A stretch of 64,000 nucleotides of DNA, taken from the NCBI GenBank assembly GCA_030789695.1, contig CM061142.1:605563659-605627658 (forward strand). The letters are read 5' to 3'. Shown piece after piece: positions 34,127 to 44,881 of this stretch. The position numbers were made by a program, and so were the translations under genes. The first letter of the stretch is position 1. Every line of letters begins with the position of its first letter. Under the pieces are notes generated by a model. It did no database searches. It saw only the letters and a program-made list of their open reading frames with translations, and had not been told where the DNA came from. The DNA comes from Scilla litardierei (Eukaryota > Streptophyta > Magnoliopsida > Asparagales > Asparagaceae).

Positions 34127-36277
34127 TTAGGGAGCCCGGGCTCGGGAGGACACATCCTCGGGCACTTCGCCCTGCTTGGAGCGAGGGGGATCGACCGGCG
34201 GAGGGGCTTGCCGAACACGCTCCGCACACTCCTGGAAGGAAGACTGGACGACTTCGACGATCCGGGGGGCGATGAGGTCTTCATACGCACTGAAGGCCTC
34301 CCTGAGAACCTCGAAGATCCTCTTCCCCAGGGGTCTCGACGACGCCCCTCTCCACCTCCTCGGCAAGCCGCGTCACCTGACGCCGATCCGACAGTTCCCT
34401 CTGAAGCTCCTCCCTCTCCCGGCGGAACGACTCTGCCGCTTCGTCAGCCGACTGATGGGCATCCTCCAGCTTTACCTGGAGGTCACTCACTCGTCCCTCC
34501 AACTCAGCCACGCGGAGCTTGAGACACCGAGACTCCATCTAGGCCTCTATCATAGCCACCTCCGCCGCCCCGGCCCGCTCCTGGGCCCTCATGGAGGACT
34601 CCTCCAGCTCCCTCAGGCGGACGGCTCGACACTACAATTCCACAGAAAGCACCGAACCCTGGAAAGACGAGACATGGGCTAAGAAGAGGATAAAGGGAAG
34701 GAGAGGATAGCGAGATAACCGAACCTGTTGAAGGATCCAGACCAAGGAATCCGACATCTTGTCAGCAGGGATCTTCTTGAGGAGGCTGCGGTCCCGGGGA
34801 GGGACGGAGACCTCGGCAACCTGCTGGGCCAAGTCCCGGTCAACAAACATTGAACTCCCAGGGACGACAAGGGAAGCCATATTGCTCGCCAACAAGGCCC
34901 CGATCCCCGGTGATACGGGCGAGGACGCTGCAAGGGGGGTGGTCGACACGGCTACCGAAGGGTCCCCGGTGGTCGCCGCAGGAAGCGCGGAACCCGCCGG
35001 ACTAGAGGGATCCGCATCATCCTTCCTCTTCTTCCCACCGTGGGGCTCCGAAGGCGCCGGAGGGGAGCGCTTCCGCCTCGCACCATCCCCACCCTCGGGA
35101 ACCCGAGGGGGCACGCCAGGGGCAGAAGGAACTGCACCGGACCCGTCATTACCCCCTGCCTCTTGGGCTGACAGGGCGGGTCTGGCCCTTGTGACCCCCC
35201 GGGAAGGGGTTCGCCAGAAGAAGAGGCGGGAGGTGCGACCACCACCTTACCCACGGAGGGCTCGGCTCGGCGCACTTCCTCCTCAACGGTCCTCCGAGGC
35301 GCCCTTCCAGAGGTACTACCTCGGCTCCGAGCGGCTCCACGACGGATCAGCTTATCGACGTCACGGACGAACTCACGGCCTGCCATCCCTGCAAAGGAGA
35401 CCGAAATCAGGATGAGTCATAGGGCGATCCGAGGATGAAAAAGCGACCTACCCGGAGACCACAAGACGGCCTTCAGGAGTAGGTCGTCCAACAAAGACCA
35501 GATGGATTTCGATTCCAAAGGAAGAGCCGACAGTAGCGCGGCGGCTGCCTGATCAACGTCAGAAAGGGCTAGCGGCAGGCGAGGCTGGACAGACACACCC
35601 CAGCTTGTCAGAATCTGGGCATCACCCAAGAAGACCACAAAGACATAATCCGAGCTCCAATCCCCCGACCAGCGGGGTAGCCCGATCAGGCATTCCCTCC
35701 TCGAACGGGCTCGGAGTTGCAGCCATGACCCCGGCCCGACCGTCTGGACCTGGTAAAAGTGGAAGAGAAGGGGGAGAGACGGCTCCAGACCGCGGGTGCA
35801 GCAGAGCGTTACGAAGCCCGTCAGTACCGCGATCGAGCAAGGGGTGAACTGGCAAAGGGGCACCATGAGATACTCCATGACCTGGACAAGGAAGGGATTG
35901 AGCGGGAAACGAAGACCCAGGCGAAACATTTCGACGTAGACGCCGACTTCATTGCTCCTCGGAAGGCAAATCCGCTCGTCGACGAATGGAACTCGGACAT
36001 CGTACGGGAAGCAGAGATACCTTTCCCGGATCTCCGTGACCGCCGAAGGAACGGTCCTCGACGGCGTACGGAGGATAGCCGGGGGCACGTTAAGATGCAC
36101 GGCAGCCGACGCCACATCATCACAGGCGTAGTCTGGGAATAGCTTCCCCTTCCCCTTATCTTGGAGGGGACGACTCCCGGAAGAGGAACCTGATCCCACT
36201 AGCCAGGGCCTGCCCCACCTGGACTCTGGAGAATCCCTCGCCCCTCGACCAGAACCGCCTATCCTAAGAGCAGCCAT
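34127..36277 (-). pseudogene. Antisense gene of gypsy A ('putative gypsy type transposon' domain), damaged
   Basis: Exon 1 (36277-35452, 275 codons, intact) starts MAALRIGGSG and holds the plant-specific domain (PFVDERICLPRSNEVGVY, MFRLGLRFPLNPFLVQVM). A 63-bp intron (GTAGGT...TTTGCAG) leads in frame to exon 2 (35388-34725), which changes frame near 35115. A further intron leads to exon 3 from 34658, a coiled coil (LRVAELEGRVSDLQVKLED) with two in-frame stops (34632-34634 and just before 34538) and a last frame change to a stop at 34127. Protein function in Tat elements is unknown. Compared with its counterpart in gypsy B this copy is dead. Confidence 0.65.
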
Positions 36278-36883
36278 AAAGACAAAAGCGAGAAAGGAAT
36301 TACCTTTTAACTAGTTTGGAGAAGACAAGGAAGCGAAAGCGACGGGAAACTCCGAGTTGTGGAAAGCCAAGAACAATGGGAAGAGCAAGAGAGAAGTGGA
36401 TATCAACGCGGCTGGGGATCTTATATACCGGACGCAGGGGTGAATTTGAAGCACTTAACAAGAACGCGTGGCAGGCCTCGAAGAACCGGCGGCGTTTCGA
36501 AATCGGCGCCAAGGGAAGTCCAATCGACCCGCCTCATCATGACCTACATTTATGACCACGCCTCGACTGAAGCGCCACCCGGAACCCCAGGAGGCACAGC
36601 GGTTGTACCGAGCTAGCCGAGGCCGATCGACCCCACCGATGGCGGCGCTCGAACCCCTCAGCTTCTCAACTGAAGACAACCCCACGAACGGTGGGGATAA
36701 GCTTGCAGCTACACGTGGCGGCATCAGAAGAACGACGGCGCTTCGGAGCCCGCGCATTAAAAATATCGAACGGGCCAACTCATGATGACGACTAATAAAT
36801 GAGTCGGCATCGACTGGCGAGCTCGTCAAAATCGGCAGAAGTCACATCGGCCGAGCCGAACCGGCCGAAGCCGATCAACCCGA

Positions 36884-36897
36884 CAGATGGGGGCAAT
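36884..36897 (+). other. Polypurine tract of gypsy A
   Basis: AGATGGGGGCAAT directly precedes the 3' LTR start TGTTACG. Gypsy B has the closely matching CGATGGGGGCAAT. Confidence 0.65.
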
Positions 36898-37845
36898 TGT
36901 TACGCCTATTTGACCGAGACCCAAAAGACACGAGCCCAGGAGCCCGACATCTGCGCCTTCAAGCCCATTCCACAAGGCCCCATAAGGGACCCTCTCGAAT
37001 GTCGATCCGACCCGGCCCCGATAACCCGCTGGTCACTCGCCCACTCCTGCAATAACCGCTCCCCCGGTTGCGCGACCACTAAATGGCGGTAATGGGGAGG
37101 TGCTGGCATGGCGTAGGGAGCGGCGACGGGGGGGGTGGATTGAGGGGGCACGATTGAGGGCGGGCAAGGGACGTGGGCCAGAGGCAATCACGCTGGGAGC
37201 TCTATAAAAGGGCTAGGAAGACGACGAAGCGAGGGACCTAATCTCAGGTATCTAAAGCCTAAGGTACTCCATCAACGACCTAGTTCCCCCATCACATCTC
37301 CTTCCTCCCCCGCTCGTGCCGTGAGACGCCGTTCCGATCTCCTCACGAGTCGAACCGTCTCCGCCGGGCCTCCTCTTTCAGATCTCTGTCTGACTTAGGC
37401 ATCGGAGGGGATTTGGCCGGAACCAAGGTCCGGCCCCCTGACGAGCGTTCTCGTCTACGCAGGAGGCCAGCTGATCATCGGGCAGAGGCTTCCCCTCGCC
37501 CCTCGCCGACCACACACCCAGCTGGACGAGTGAGGCTTCCCCTCACCGTCCGATTGCCGAGGCCGAGCGCAACCTACCGAGGCCGAGCGTCTCGACCCGG
37601 GCCGAGGCTTCCCCTCGCCCTTCGCCGAACACGCATCTAGCTGGACGATCGAGGCTACCCCTCGTCGTCCTACCTCCGAGGCCGTGCTCGTCTGACCGAG
37701 GCCGAGCGTCTCAACCAGGGCCGAGGCTTCCCCTCGCCCCATCTGCACCGACTCGAAGACCCCGAGGGACCCAAGCGGGCCCCTTGACCACGTTGACCAG
37801 GTTCTCCACGGTCAACACTTTGTAGTGAGAAAACACTCTGAAACA
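36898..37845 (+). repeat. 3' LTR of gypsy A
   Basis: 948 bp, same termini as the left LTR with few substitutions, followed by the CCACC duplication. Confidence 0.9.
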
Positions 37846-38126
37846 CCACCTATGACAAACTTGCCACGGAGGACAAAGCATTGTCCGAGTAGGATAAGAT
37901 TCAAAATCTTCAAAGGACTAGAAACAAATAGTCGGAAGATGGGAGAATAAAAAGTGTGGGTGTGTGCGTAGGGAGAGTCTAGGGGCAAAAATGCAAAAAT
38001 CGGGGTTGTGGGTGCAAAATTCTCTACCTCCTCCCTTATCCCTCAAAATCCCAACTCTTATATTTTCTTTTATCCAATTACTCATGTCCAAATTCTCTTA
38101 TCGAATTTCTCTTGATAACATCTTTC

Positions 38127-39338
38127 TTTTATATAATAGATATCCAAATTATCTTATCCAATTCCTCAGGTCCAAATTCTCTTATCCAATTTCTCTTGAT
38201 AACATCCCTCTTTAATATAATAGATATCCAAATTCTCTTAATCCAATTCCTCATGTCCAAATTCTCTTATCCAATTTCTCTTGATAGCATCTCTCTTTTA
38301 TATAATGGATATCCAAATTCTCTTAATCCAATTTCTCATGTCCGAATTCTCTTATCCAATTTCTCTTGATAACATCCCTCTTCTATATAATAGATATCCA
38401 AATTCTCTTATCCAATTTCTCATGACCGAATTCTCTTATACAATTTCTCTTGATAACATCCCTCTTTTATATAATAGATATCCAAATTCTCTTATCCAAT
38501 TTCCCATGTCCAAATTCTCTTATCCAAATACTCATGTCTAAATTCTCTTATCCAATTTCTCTTGATAACATCCCTCTTTTATATACTAGATATCCAAATT
38601 CTTTTATCAGATTTCTTTTGAAAACATCCGTCTTTTATACAATAGATATCCAAATTCTCTTATCCAATTTCTCATGTCCAAATTCTCTTATCCAATTTTC
38701 TCTTTATAACATTCCTCTTTTATATAATAGATATCCAAATTCTTTTATCGGATTTCTCTTGATAACATCTCTCTTTTATATAATGGATATCCAAATTCTC
38801 TTATCCAATTTCTCATGTCCAAATTCTCTTATCCAATTTCTCTTGATAACATCCCTCTTTTATATTATAGATATCCAAATTCTCTTATCCAATTTCTCGT
38901 GTTCGAATTCTCTTATCCAATTTCTCTTGATAACATCCCTCTTTTATATAATAGATATCCAAATTCTCTTATCCAATTTCTCATGTCAAAATTCTCTAAT
39001 CCAATTTCTCTTGATAACGTCCCTCTTTTATATAATAGATAACCAAATTCTTTTATCAGATTTATCTTGAAAACATCCCTCTTTTATATAATAGATATCC
39101 AAATTCTCTTATCCAATTTCACATGTCCAAATTCTCTTATCCAATTTTCTCTTGATAACATTCCTCTTTTATATAATAGATATCCAAATTTTTTTATCTT
39201 TTATATAATAGATATCCAAATTTTTTAATCAGATTTCTCTTGATAACATCTCTCTTTTATATAATAGATATCCAATTTCTCATTTCAAAATTCTCTTATC
39301 CATTTTGTCCTGATAATATCCCTCTTTCATATAATAGA
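38127..39338 (-). repeat. 84-bp Helitron-terminus satellite in H2, about 17 units
   Basis: On the minus strand each unit begins TCTATTATATAAAAG, continues GATGTTATCAAGAG, then alternates AATTGGATAAGAG and AATTTGGACATGAG blocks before the next TCTATT. The commonest spacing is 84 bp, with shorter units near 55 bp where one sub-block is missing. The long open frames across it (SYPISLDN-type repeats) are a by-product of repeat length. Confidence 0.75.
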
Positions 39339-40239
39339 CTAGTCATTACCCGTGCCCGTAGGGCACGGTTTATTTAATGGCTGAGTCCCCCCCCCACACA
39401 CACAAATTTCAAAATCCGCAAAATTTATGTTTTCCCCAAAATTTAAGTCACCCAAAATTTTCATTGCCACGTAGGACAAAGCTTTGTCTAAGTAGGATAA
39501 GATTCAAAATCATCAAAGGACTGGAAAAAATGGTCGGAAGATGGAAGAATAAAAAGTGTGGGTATGTGCGTATGGATGGTCCAGGGGGAAAAATGCAAAA
39601 ATCGGGTTGTATGTGCAAAATTCTCCACCTCCTCTCTTATCCCTCAAAATCTCATCTCTTATATTTTCTCTTATCCAATTTCTCATGTCAAAATTCTATC
39701 ATCCAATTTCTCTAGATAACATCCCTCTTTTATATAATAGATATTCAAATTCTCTTATCCAATTTCTCTTGATAACATCCCTCTTTTATATAATAGATAT
39801 CTAAATTCTCTTATCCTATTTCTCATGTCCAAATTCTCTTATCCAATTTCTCATGTCCAAATTCTTTTAACCAATTTTTCTTGATAACATCCATCTTTTA
39901 TATAATAGATATCCAAATTCACTTATCCAATTTCTCATGTCCAATTTCACTTATCCAATTTCTCATGTCCAAATTCTCTTATCCAATTTCTCTAGATAAC
40001 ATCCCTCTTTTATATAATAGATATCCAAATTCTTTTATCCAATTTCTCATGTCCAAATTTGCTTATCCAATTTCTCTTGATAACATCCCTCTTTTATATA
40101 ATAGAAATTCTCTTATCCAATTTCTCATGTCCAAATTCTATTATCCAATTTCTCTTGATAACATTCTTTTTTTATATAATAGATATCCAAATTCTTTTAT
40201 CAGATTTCTCATGATAACATCCATATTTTATAGAATAGA
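39339..40239 (-). mobile_element. Short Helitron H3 (901 bp)
   Basis: CTAG 39339-39342, then the stem CCGTGCCC-GTA-GGGCACGG, a body like H1, and about seven terminal-repeat units up to 40239. It abuts H2 on the left and H4 on the right with no intervening base. Confidence 0.75.
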
Positions 40240-41780
40240 CTAGTCATAACCCGTGCTTGTAGGGCATGGCGAAGGTCGTTTCCCGGGTGCAAAACCGAGA
40301 AAGACAGTCAGTTAACGGAGGAAATGACGACATGGTAGTCGTCTCCCGGGCGCAAGAATGACGTGGATGTCGTCTCTCGGTCAGCAAGTTCAAATGTAAA
40401 AGAATATTTTACAATCAAAATGCCAGAAAACCCTCGTACTTATAGAGACACGTAGGACAAACTGTGATACGTAGGACAAAAATTGCCACGTAGGACAAAA
40501 GTCCTGAATTGTATAATAGATTCGTAGATGAGGATTCATAACCATGGGATGCATAACCTACGGGCACGGGTACTAACAGAGAATGACGTGTAGAAAAAGA
40601 TTAGCACATTTTAACAGTAGAAAAGAAAATAAAACCCCAGAGAAAAGATTAAAAAACATCAGAGTTGCTTAAAAAACATTAGCACATTGATTAAAACATT
40701 AACACATTTTAATGTTTCTACCGTGAACCCAATTACCGTGTAAAAACATTAGAACATTGATTAAAAAACATCAGAGCACATAGAAAAGATTACCTGAGGA
40801 TTACCTGAGGACATTAATTTTAATTTCTGTTTGAAATAAAATTAATGAAATTAAGTATTCCAGTGCCAAACATTGAATTAATTAGGTATTAGCAGTAGAC
40901 CCATAGGCAGGAATTAAACTAAGTATTCAAGTATCCCTTCGACAGAAAGTATCCCTGCGAAATTAAGTATTCAATGAATTATCTGCCCATGTCCATGTAC
41001 TGAAATTATCAAACAATAACAATCCCTGAGTGTTAAATTGGGTGACAGCAATTTGATGAGAACCAATCGATAGACATTAAAAAAAATAACAATCAGCAAT
41101 AAATTAAATGACAGAAATTGAGAGAAAAACAAATGACAGAAATTAACAGAAATTAAATGACAGAAATTAAAAGAAATTAATACATATCCCTTCGACATTA
41201 AATGACAGAAATTGAGAGAGAGAGAGAGAGGAGATTACCTGAGGACGTCGTAGAGAAGAGAGAGAGAGATGAGAATGTCGTCTAGAAGAAGAAAGGGGAA
41301 TGATGAGAAAAACAAATTAAATGACAGAAATTAAAGTTTGAAAAGAAATTAAATGACAGAAATTGAGAGAGAGAGAGAGAGCAGAGAGAGAGAGAGATAG
41401 GAGATTACCTGAGGGCGTCGTAGAGAAGAGATAGAGATGAGAATGTTGCTGAGAAGAAGAAAGGGGAATGAGTAAGGACGTGGGACAGTTAGGAATTTTT
41501 TTTGGATATTTAGAACTTGAAAGCAGTTTGTAAAGTGGAAGCAGTTTTCAACGTCAAAATTTTACGGATGCAAACGTGAAATCAGTTTTTTTGTGCCACA
41601 TAGGACAAATCAAGACACCTAGGACAAAAAATACCACGTATGACATAGGTCCTGAATTGTATAAGAGATATCCAAATTCACTTATCCAATTTCTCTTGTC
41701 CAAATTCTCTTATCCAATTTCTCTTGTCCAAATTCTCTTATCCTATTTCTCTTGATAACATCCCTCTTTTATATAATAGA
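40240..41780 (-). mobile_element. Helitron H4, different interior, possibly composite
   Basis: CTAG 40240-40243 is followed by a decayed hairpin that still pairs through G-U wobbles (CCGTGCTT-GTA-GGGCATGG). The interior differs from H1-H3 (CGTAGGACAAA motifs, GA-rich blocks). Minus-strand TCTATTATACAATTCAGGAC ends at 40520 and a like terminus (TCTCTTATACAATTCAGG) ends near 41661. The segment may therefore hold a 281-bp Helitron (40240-40520), a second element, and a satellite tail of about 120 bp to 41780. Confidence 0.55.
41196..41470 (-). repeat. 170-bp-spaced duplication with leader-like sequence and (GA)n
   Basis: Two copies of a block with (GA)n and, on the minus strand, CTACGACG(T/C)CCTCAG followed by GTAATCTCC stand 170 bp apart (41231, 41401). 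The CT-rich sequence ending at a donor resembles a plant 5'-UTR exon, duplicated, perhaps captured by the Helitron. Confidence 0.4.
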
Positions 41781-42880
41781 CTAGCCATTACTCGTGCCCA
41801 TAGGGCACGGTTTATTTAATAGCTGAGTCCCCCCCCCACAAATTTAAATTCCCCCCAAATTTCAAGTTTTCCCAAAAAATTTCAAGTTTCCCACAAATTT
41901 AAGTTTTTCCCCAAAATTTAAGTCCCCCCAAAATTGTCATTGCACCTATGACAAACTTGCCACGTAGGACAAAGCATTGTCCTAGTAGGATAAGATTCAA
42001 AATCTTCAAATGATTGGAAAAAAATGGTCGGAAGATTGGAGGAGAAAAAGTGTGGGTGTGTGCGTAGGGAGGGTTTAGGGGCAAAAATGCAAAAATCGGT
42101 GTTGTATGTGCAAAATTCTCCACCTCCCCTCTTATCCCTCAAAATCTCAACTCTTACATTTTCTTTTATCCAATTCCTCATGTCCAAATTCTTTTATCCA
42201 ATTTCTCTTGATAACATCCCTCTTTAATATAATAGATATCCAAATTCTCTTATCCAATTCCTCATGTCCAAATTCTCTTATCCAATTTCTCTTGATAACA
42301 TCCCTCTTTAATATAATAGATATCCAAATTCTCTTATCCAATTTCCCATGTCCAAATTCTCTTATCCAATTTCTCTTGATAACATCCCTCTTTTATATAA
42401 TAGATATCCAAATTCTCTTATCCAATTTCTCTTAATAACATCTCTCTTTTATATAATAGATATCCAAATTCTCTTATCCAGTTTCTCATGTCCAAATTCC
42501 CTTATCCAATTTCTCTTGATAACATCCCTCTTTTATATAATAGATATCCAAATTCTCTTATCCAGTTTCTCATGTCCAAATTCTCTTATCCAATTTCTCT
42601 TGATAACATCCCTCTTTTAAATAATAGATATCCAAATTCTCTTATCCAGTTTCTCATGTCCAAATTCTCTTAACCAATTTCTGTTGATAACATCCCTCTT
42701 TTATATAATAGATATCCAAATTCTCTTATCCAGTTTCTCATGTCCAAATTCTCTTAACCAATTTCTGTTGATAACATCCCTCTTTTATATAATAGATATC
42801 CAAATTCTCTTATCCAATTTCTCTTGTCCAAATTCTCTTATCCAGTTTCTCTTGATAACATCCCTCTTTTATATAATAGA
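41781..42880 (-). mobile_element. Short Helitron H5 (1100 bp)
   Basis: CTAG 41781-41784, hairpin CGTGCCC-ATA-GGGCACG, body homologous to H1-H3 (41830-42170), then about nine terminal-repeat units with clear 84-bp spacing (for example 42231 to 42315). The 5' end TCTATTATATAAAAG abuts H6. Confidence 0.75.
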
Positions 42881-44028
42881 CTAGTCATTATCTGTGCCCA
42901 TAGGGCACGGTTTATTTAATGGCTGAGTTCCCTCCCACAAATTTCAAGTTCCCCCAAATTTCAAGTTTTCCCACAAAATTTCAAGTTTCCCCCAAAATTT
43001 AAGTTTTTCCCAAAAATTTAAGTCCCCCAAAATTGTCATTGCCATCTATGATAAACTTGCCATGTAGGACAAAGCTTTGTCCTAGTAGGATAAGATTCAA
43101 AATCTTCAAAGGACTGGAAAAAAATGTTCGGAAGGGGGGAGAATAAAAGGTGTGGGTGTGTGCGTAGGAAGGGTCCCGGGGCAAAAATGCAAAACCCGGG
43201 GTTGTACGTGCAAAATTCTCCACCTCCTCTCTTATCCCTCAAAATCGCATCTCTTATATTTTATCTTATCCAATTTCTCATGTCCAAATTCTCTTATCCA
43301 ATTTCTCTTGATAACATCCATCTTTTATATAATGGATATCCAAATTCTCTGAATCCAATTTCTCATGTCCGAATTCTATTATCCAATTTCTTTTGATAAC
43401 ATGCCTCTTTTATATAATAGATATTCAAATTCTCTTATCCAATTTCTCATGTCTGAATTCTTATCCAATTTCTCTTGATAACATCCCTATTTTATAGAAT
43501 ATATATCCAAATTCTCTTATCCAATTTCTCATGTCCGAATTCTCTTATCCAATTTCTCTTGATAACATTCCTATTTTATAGAATAGATATCCAAATTCTC
43601 TTATCCAATTTCTCATGTCCAAATTCTCTTATCCAATTTCTTTTGATAACATCCCTCTTTTATATAATAGATATCCAAATTCTCTAATCCAATTTCTCTT
43701 GCTAACATCCCTCTTTTATAAAATAGATATCCAAATTCTCTTATCCAATTTCTCATGTCCAAATTCGCTTATCCAATTTCTCTTGATAACATCCCTCTTT
43801 TATATAATAGAAATTCTCTTATCCAATTTCTCATATCCAAATTCTTTTATCCAATTTCTCTTGATAACATTCCTCTTTAATATAATAGATACCAAAATTC
43901 TTTTATCAGATTTCTCTTGATATCATCCACCTTTATATAATAGATATCCAAATTCTCTTATCCAGTTTTCCATGTCCAAATTCTCTTATCCAATTTCTCT
44001 TGATAACATCCATCTTTTATTTAATAGA
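42881..44028 (-). mobile_element. Short Helitron H6 (1148 bp)
   Basis: CTAG 42881-42884, hairpin partly decayed on one arm (CTGTGCCC-ATA-GGGCACGG), homologous body to about 43260, and about ten degenerate terminal-repeat units. Its 5' end (TCTATTAAATAAAAG) abuts the next 3' end. Confidence 0.75.
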
Positions 44029-44881
44029 CTATTCATAACCCGTACCCGTAGGGCACGGTTCATTTAAGATATCCCCCCTCAAAACTTAATTCCCCCCAAA
44101 ATTAAAGCACGATAACTATTATTTAATTCCCCCAAAAATTTTAGTTCCCCTAAATGTACTTCCCCCATTGAATTTAGTTTCACCCAAAAAATTTAGTTTT
44201 TTTCCAAAATTAAGTTTCCTCCCTATTTAACATGTGCCCTAAGTGCACTGTTCATTTAAAATTCACCCCCTTCAAAATCTTGGATCCACTAATTTTAAAC
44301 AAACATCAATAATTATATATACATCATAGAACCAATACCCATTTATTTATAGATTTATCATTTTTAAAATTTTAGATAATTAAATTTATTTCAAAAATAT
44401 TTTTTCGTCTAATTCAGATCATAAATTATATGAATATAGCCCGACGTCGAATGAATTTATAAAGATTTGAGCAAAGTTGTAACTTGCTATTGTAGGAATA
44501 CAATCTTTACACATGACATAATGTCTATGTGCAACTGGTTTATGCTTTTGTTGTTAAAACAATTTCATGTTCTAAATAATTCAGTTATCAATTTGTTTTA
44601 ATGTTTTGATTTTACTCATCATTTTTGCTAAATGAATCATATATATCTCGCTTAATTTTCAATATACATTCACAACTCTCTTGCATGGTACAAATTGACA
44701 GCAGATCCATGAAAACTTGAAGAGAATGATAAACCTACAAGCTGTAGATGATGCTTCAGTTTATAAAAATATTGAAACATCGAGATAAAGGAAGTCAGCA
44801 TTCAGTGATTTCTAGCAAGAGAAACGTGCTACGACATGCAAGCGCGGCCTCGAGTTCAAATTTGGTTGATAACAATGTTTC
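44029..44881 (-). mobile_element. 3'-terminal part of another Helitron (H7), large-element type
   Basis: CTAT (from CTAG) at 44029-44032, then CATAACCCGTACCCGTAGGG and TTCATTTAAGAT. This resembles the 3' end of the 6.1-kb gene-capturing Helitron (CATAACCCGT, TTCATTTAAGAT) rather than H1-H6. No 5' end is visible to the right. The sequence to 44881 is AT-rich. A plus-strand coding-like piece (IHENLKRMINLQAVDD then NLVDNNVS) runs into the solo LTR, with one frameshift; its protein is not recognised. Confidence 0.45.

Larger units (their letters stand above)
30396..37845 (+). mobile_element. Tat-like Ty3/gypsy element A: gag and antisense gene, no pol
   Basis: Two 948-bp LTRs (30396-31343, 36898-37845) begin TGTTACGCC and end TCTGAAACA. 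They are flanked by a 5-bp target duplication CCACC (30391-30395, 37846-37850). The interior carries a primer-binding site, a broken gag, a 90-bp tandem repeat, an antisense three-exon gene and a polypurine tract. No protease, reverse transcriptase or integrase motif exists. Antisense genes between the coding region and 3' LTR are known from Tat-lineage elements such as Grande and Retand. The element is non-autonomous. Confidence 0.85.
30227..39338 (-). mobile_element. Short Helitron H2, split by a gypsy element
   Basis: The 3' end is CTAG 30227-30230 with stem CCGTGCCC/GGGCACGG (30238-30256, loop ATA). The 5' end at 39338 abuts the next CTAG. The body is interrupted at 30395 by the 7450-bp LTR element and resumes at 37846, after the CCACC duplication, with the sequence expected from H1 and H3 (CTATGACAAACTTGCCACG). 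Without the insert it is about 1657 bp, the longest short member because of about 17 terminal-repeat units. Confidence 0.75.

Noticed and set aside
38450..39070. 206-codon plus-strand frame with repeating SYPISLDN-type units, and similar frames in other Helitrons
   Set aside because: A by-product of the 84-bp tandem repeat, whose length is divisible by three. Runs antisense to the Helitron.
40548..40605. Half-hairpin CCTACGGGCACGGGTACTAA as a plus-strand Helitron 3' end
   Set aside because: Only one stem arm is present and no T-flank or matching 5' end can be shown; too weak to call.
29640..44028. CRISPR-like regular repeats
   Set aside because: No spacers: units are contiguous, degenerate and tied to Helitron ends, in a plant genome.
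44230..44270. Second copy of a Helitron 3' end (ATGTGCCCTAAGTGCACTG, then TTCATTTAAAATTC)
   Set aside because: Looks like a decayed duplicate of the 44029 end, but CTAG and stem are not intact.
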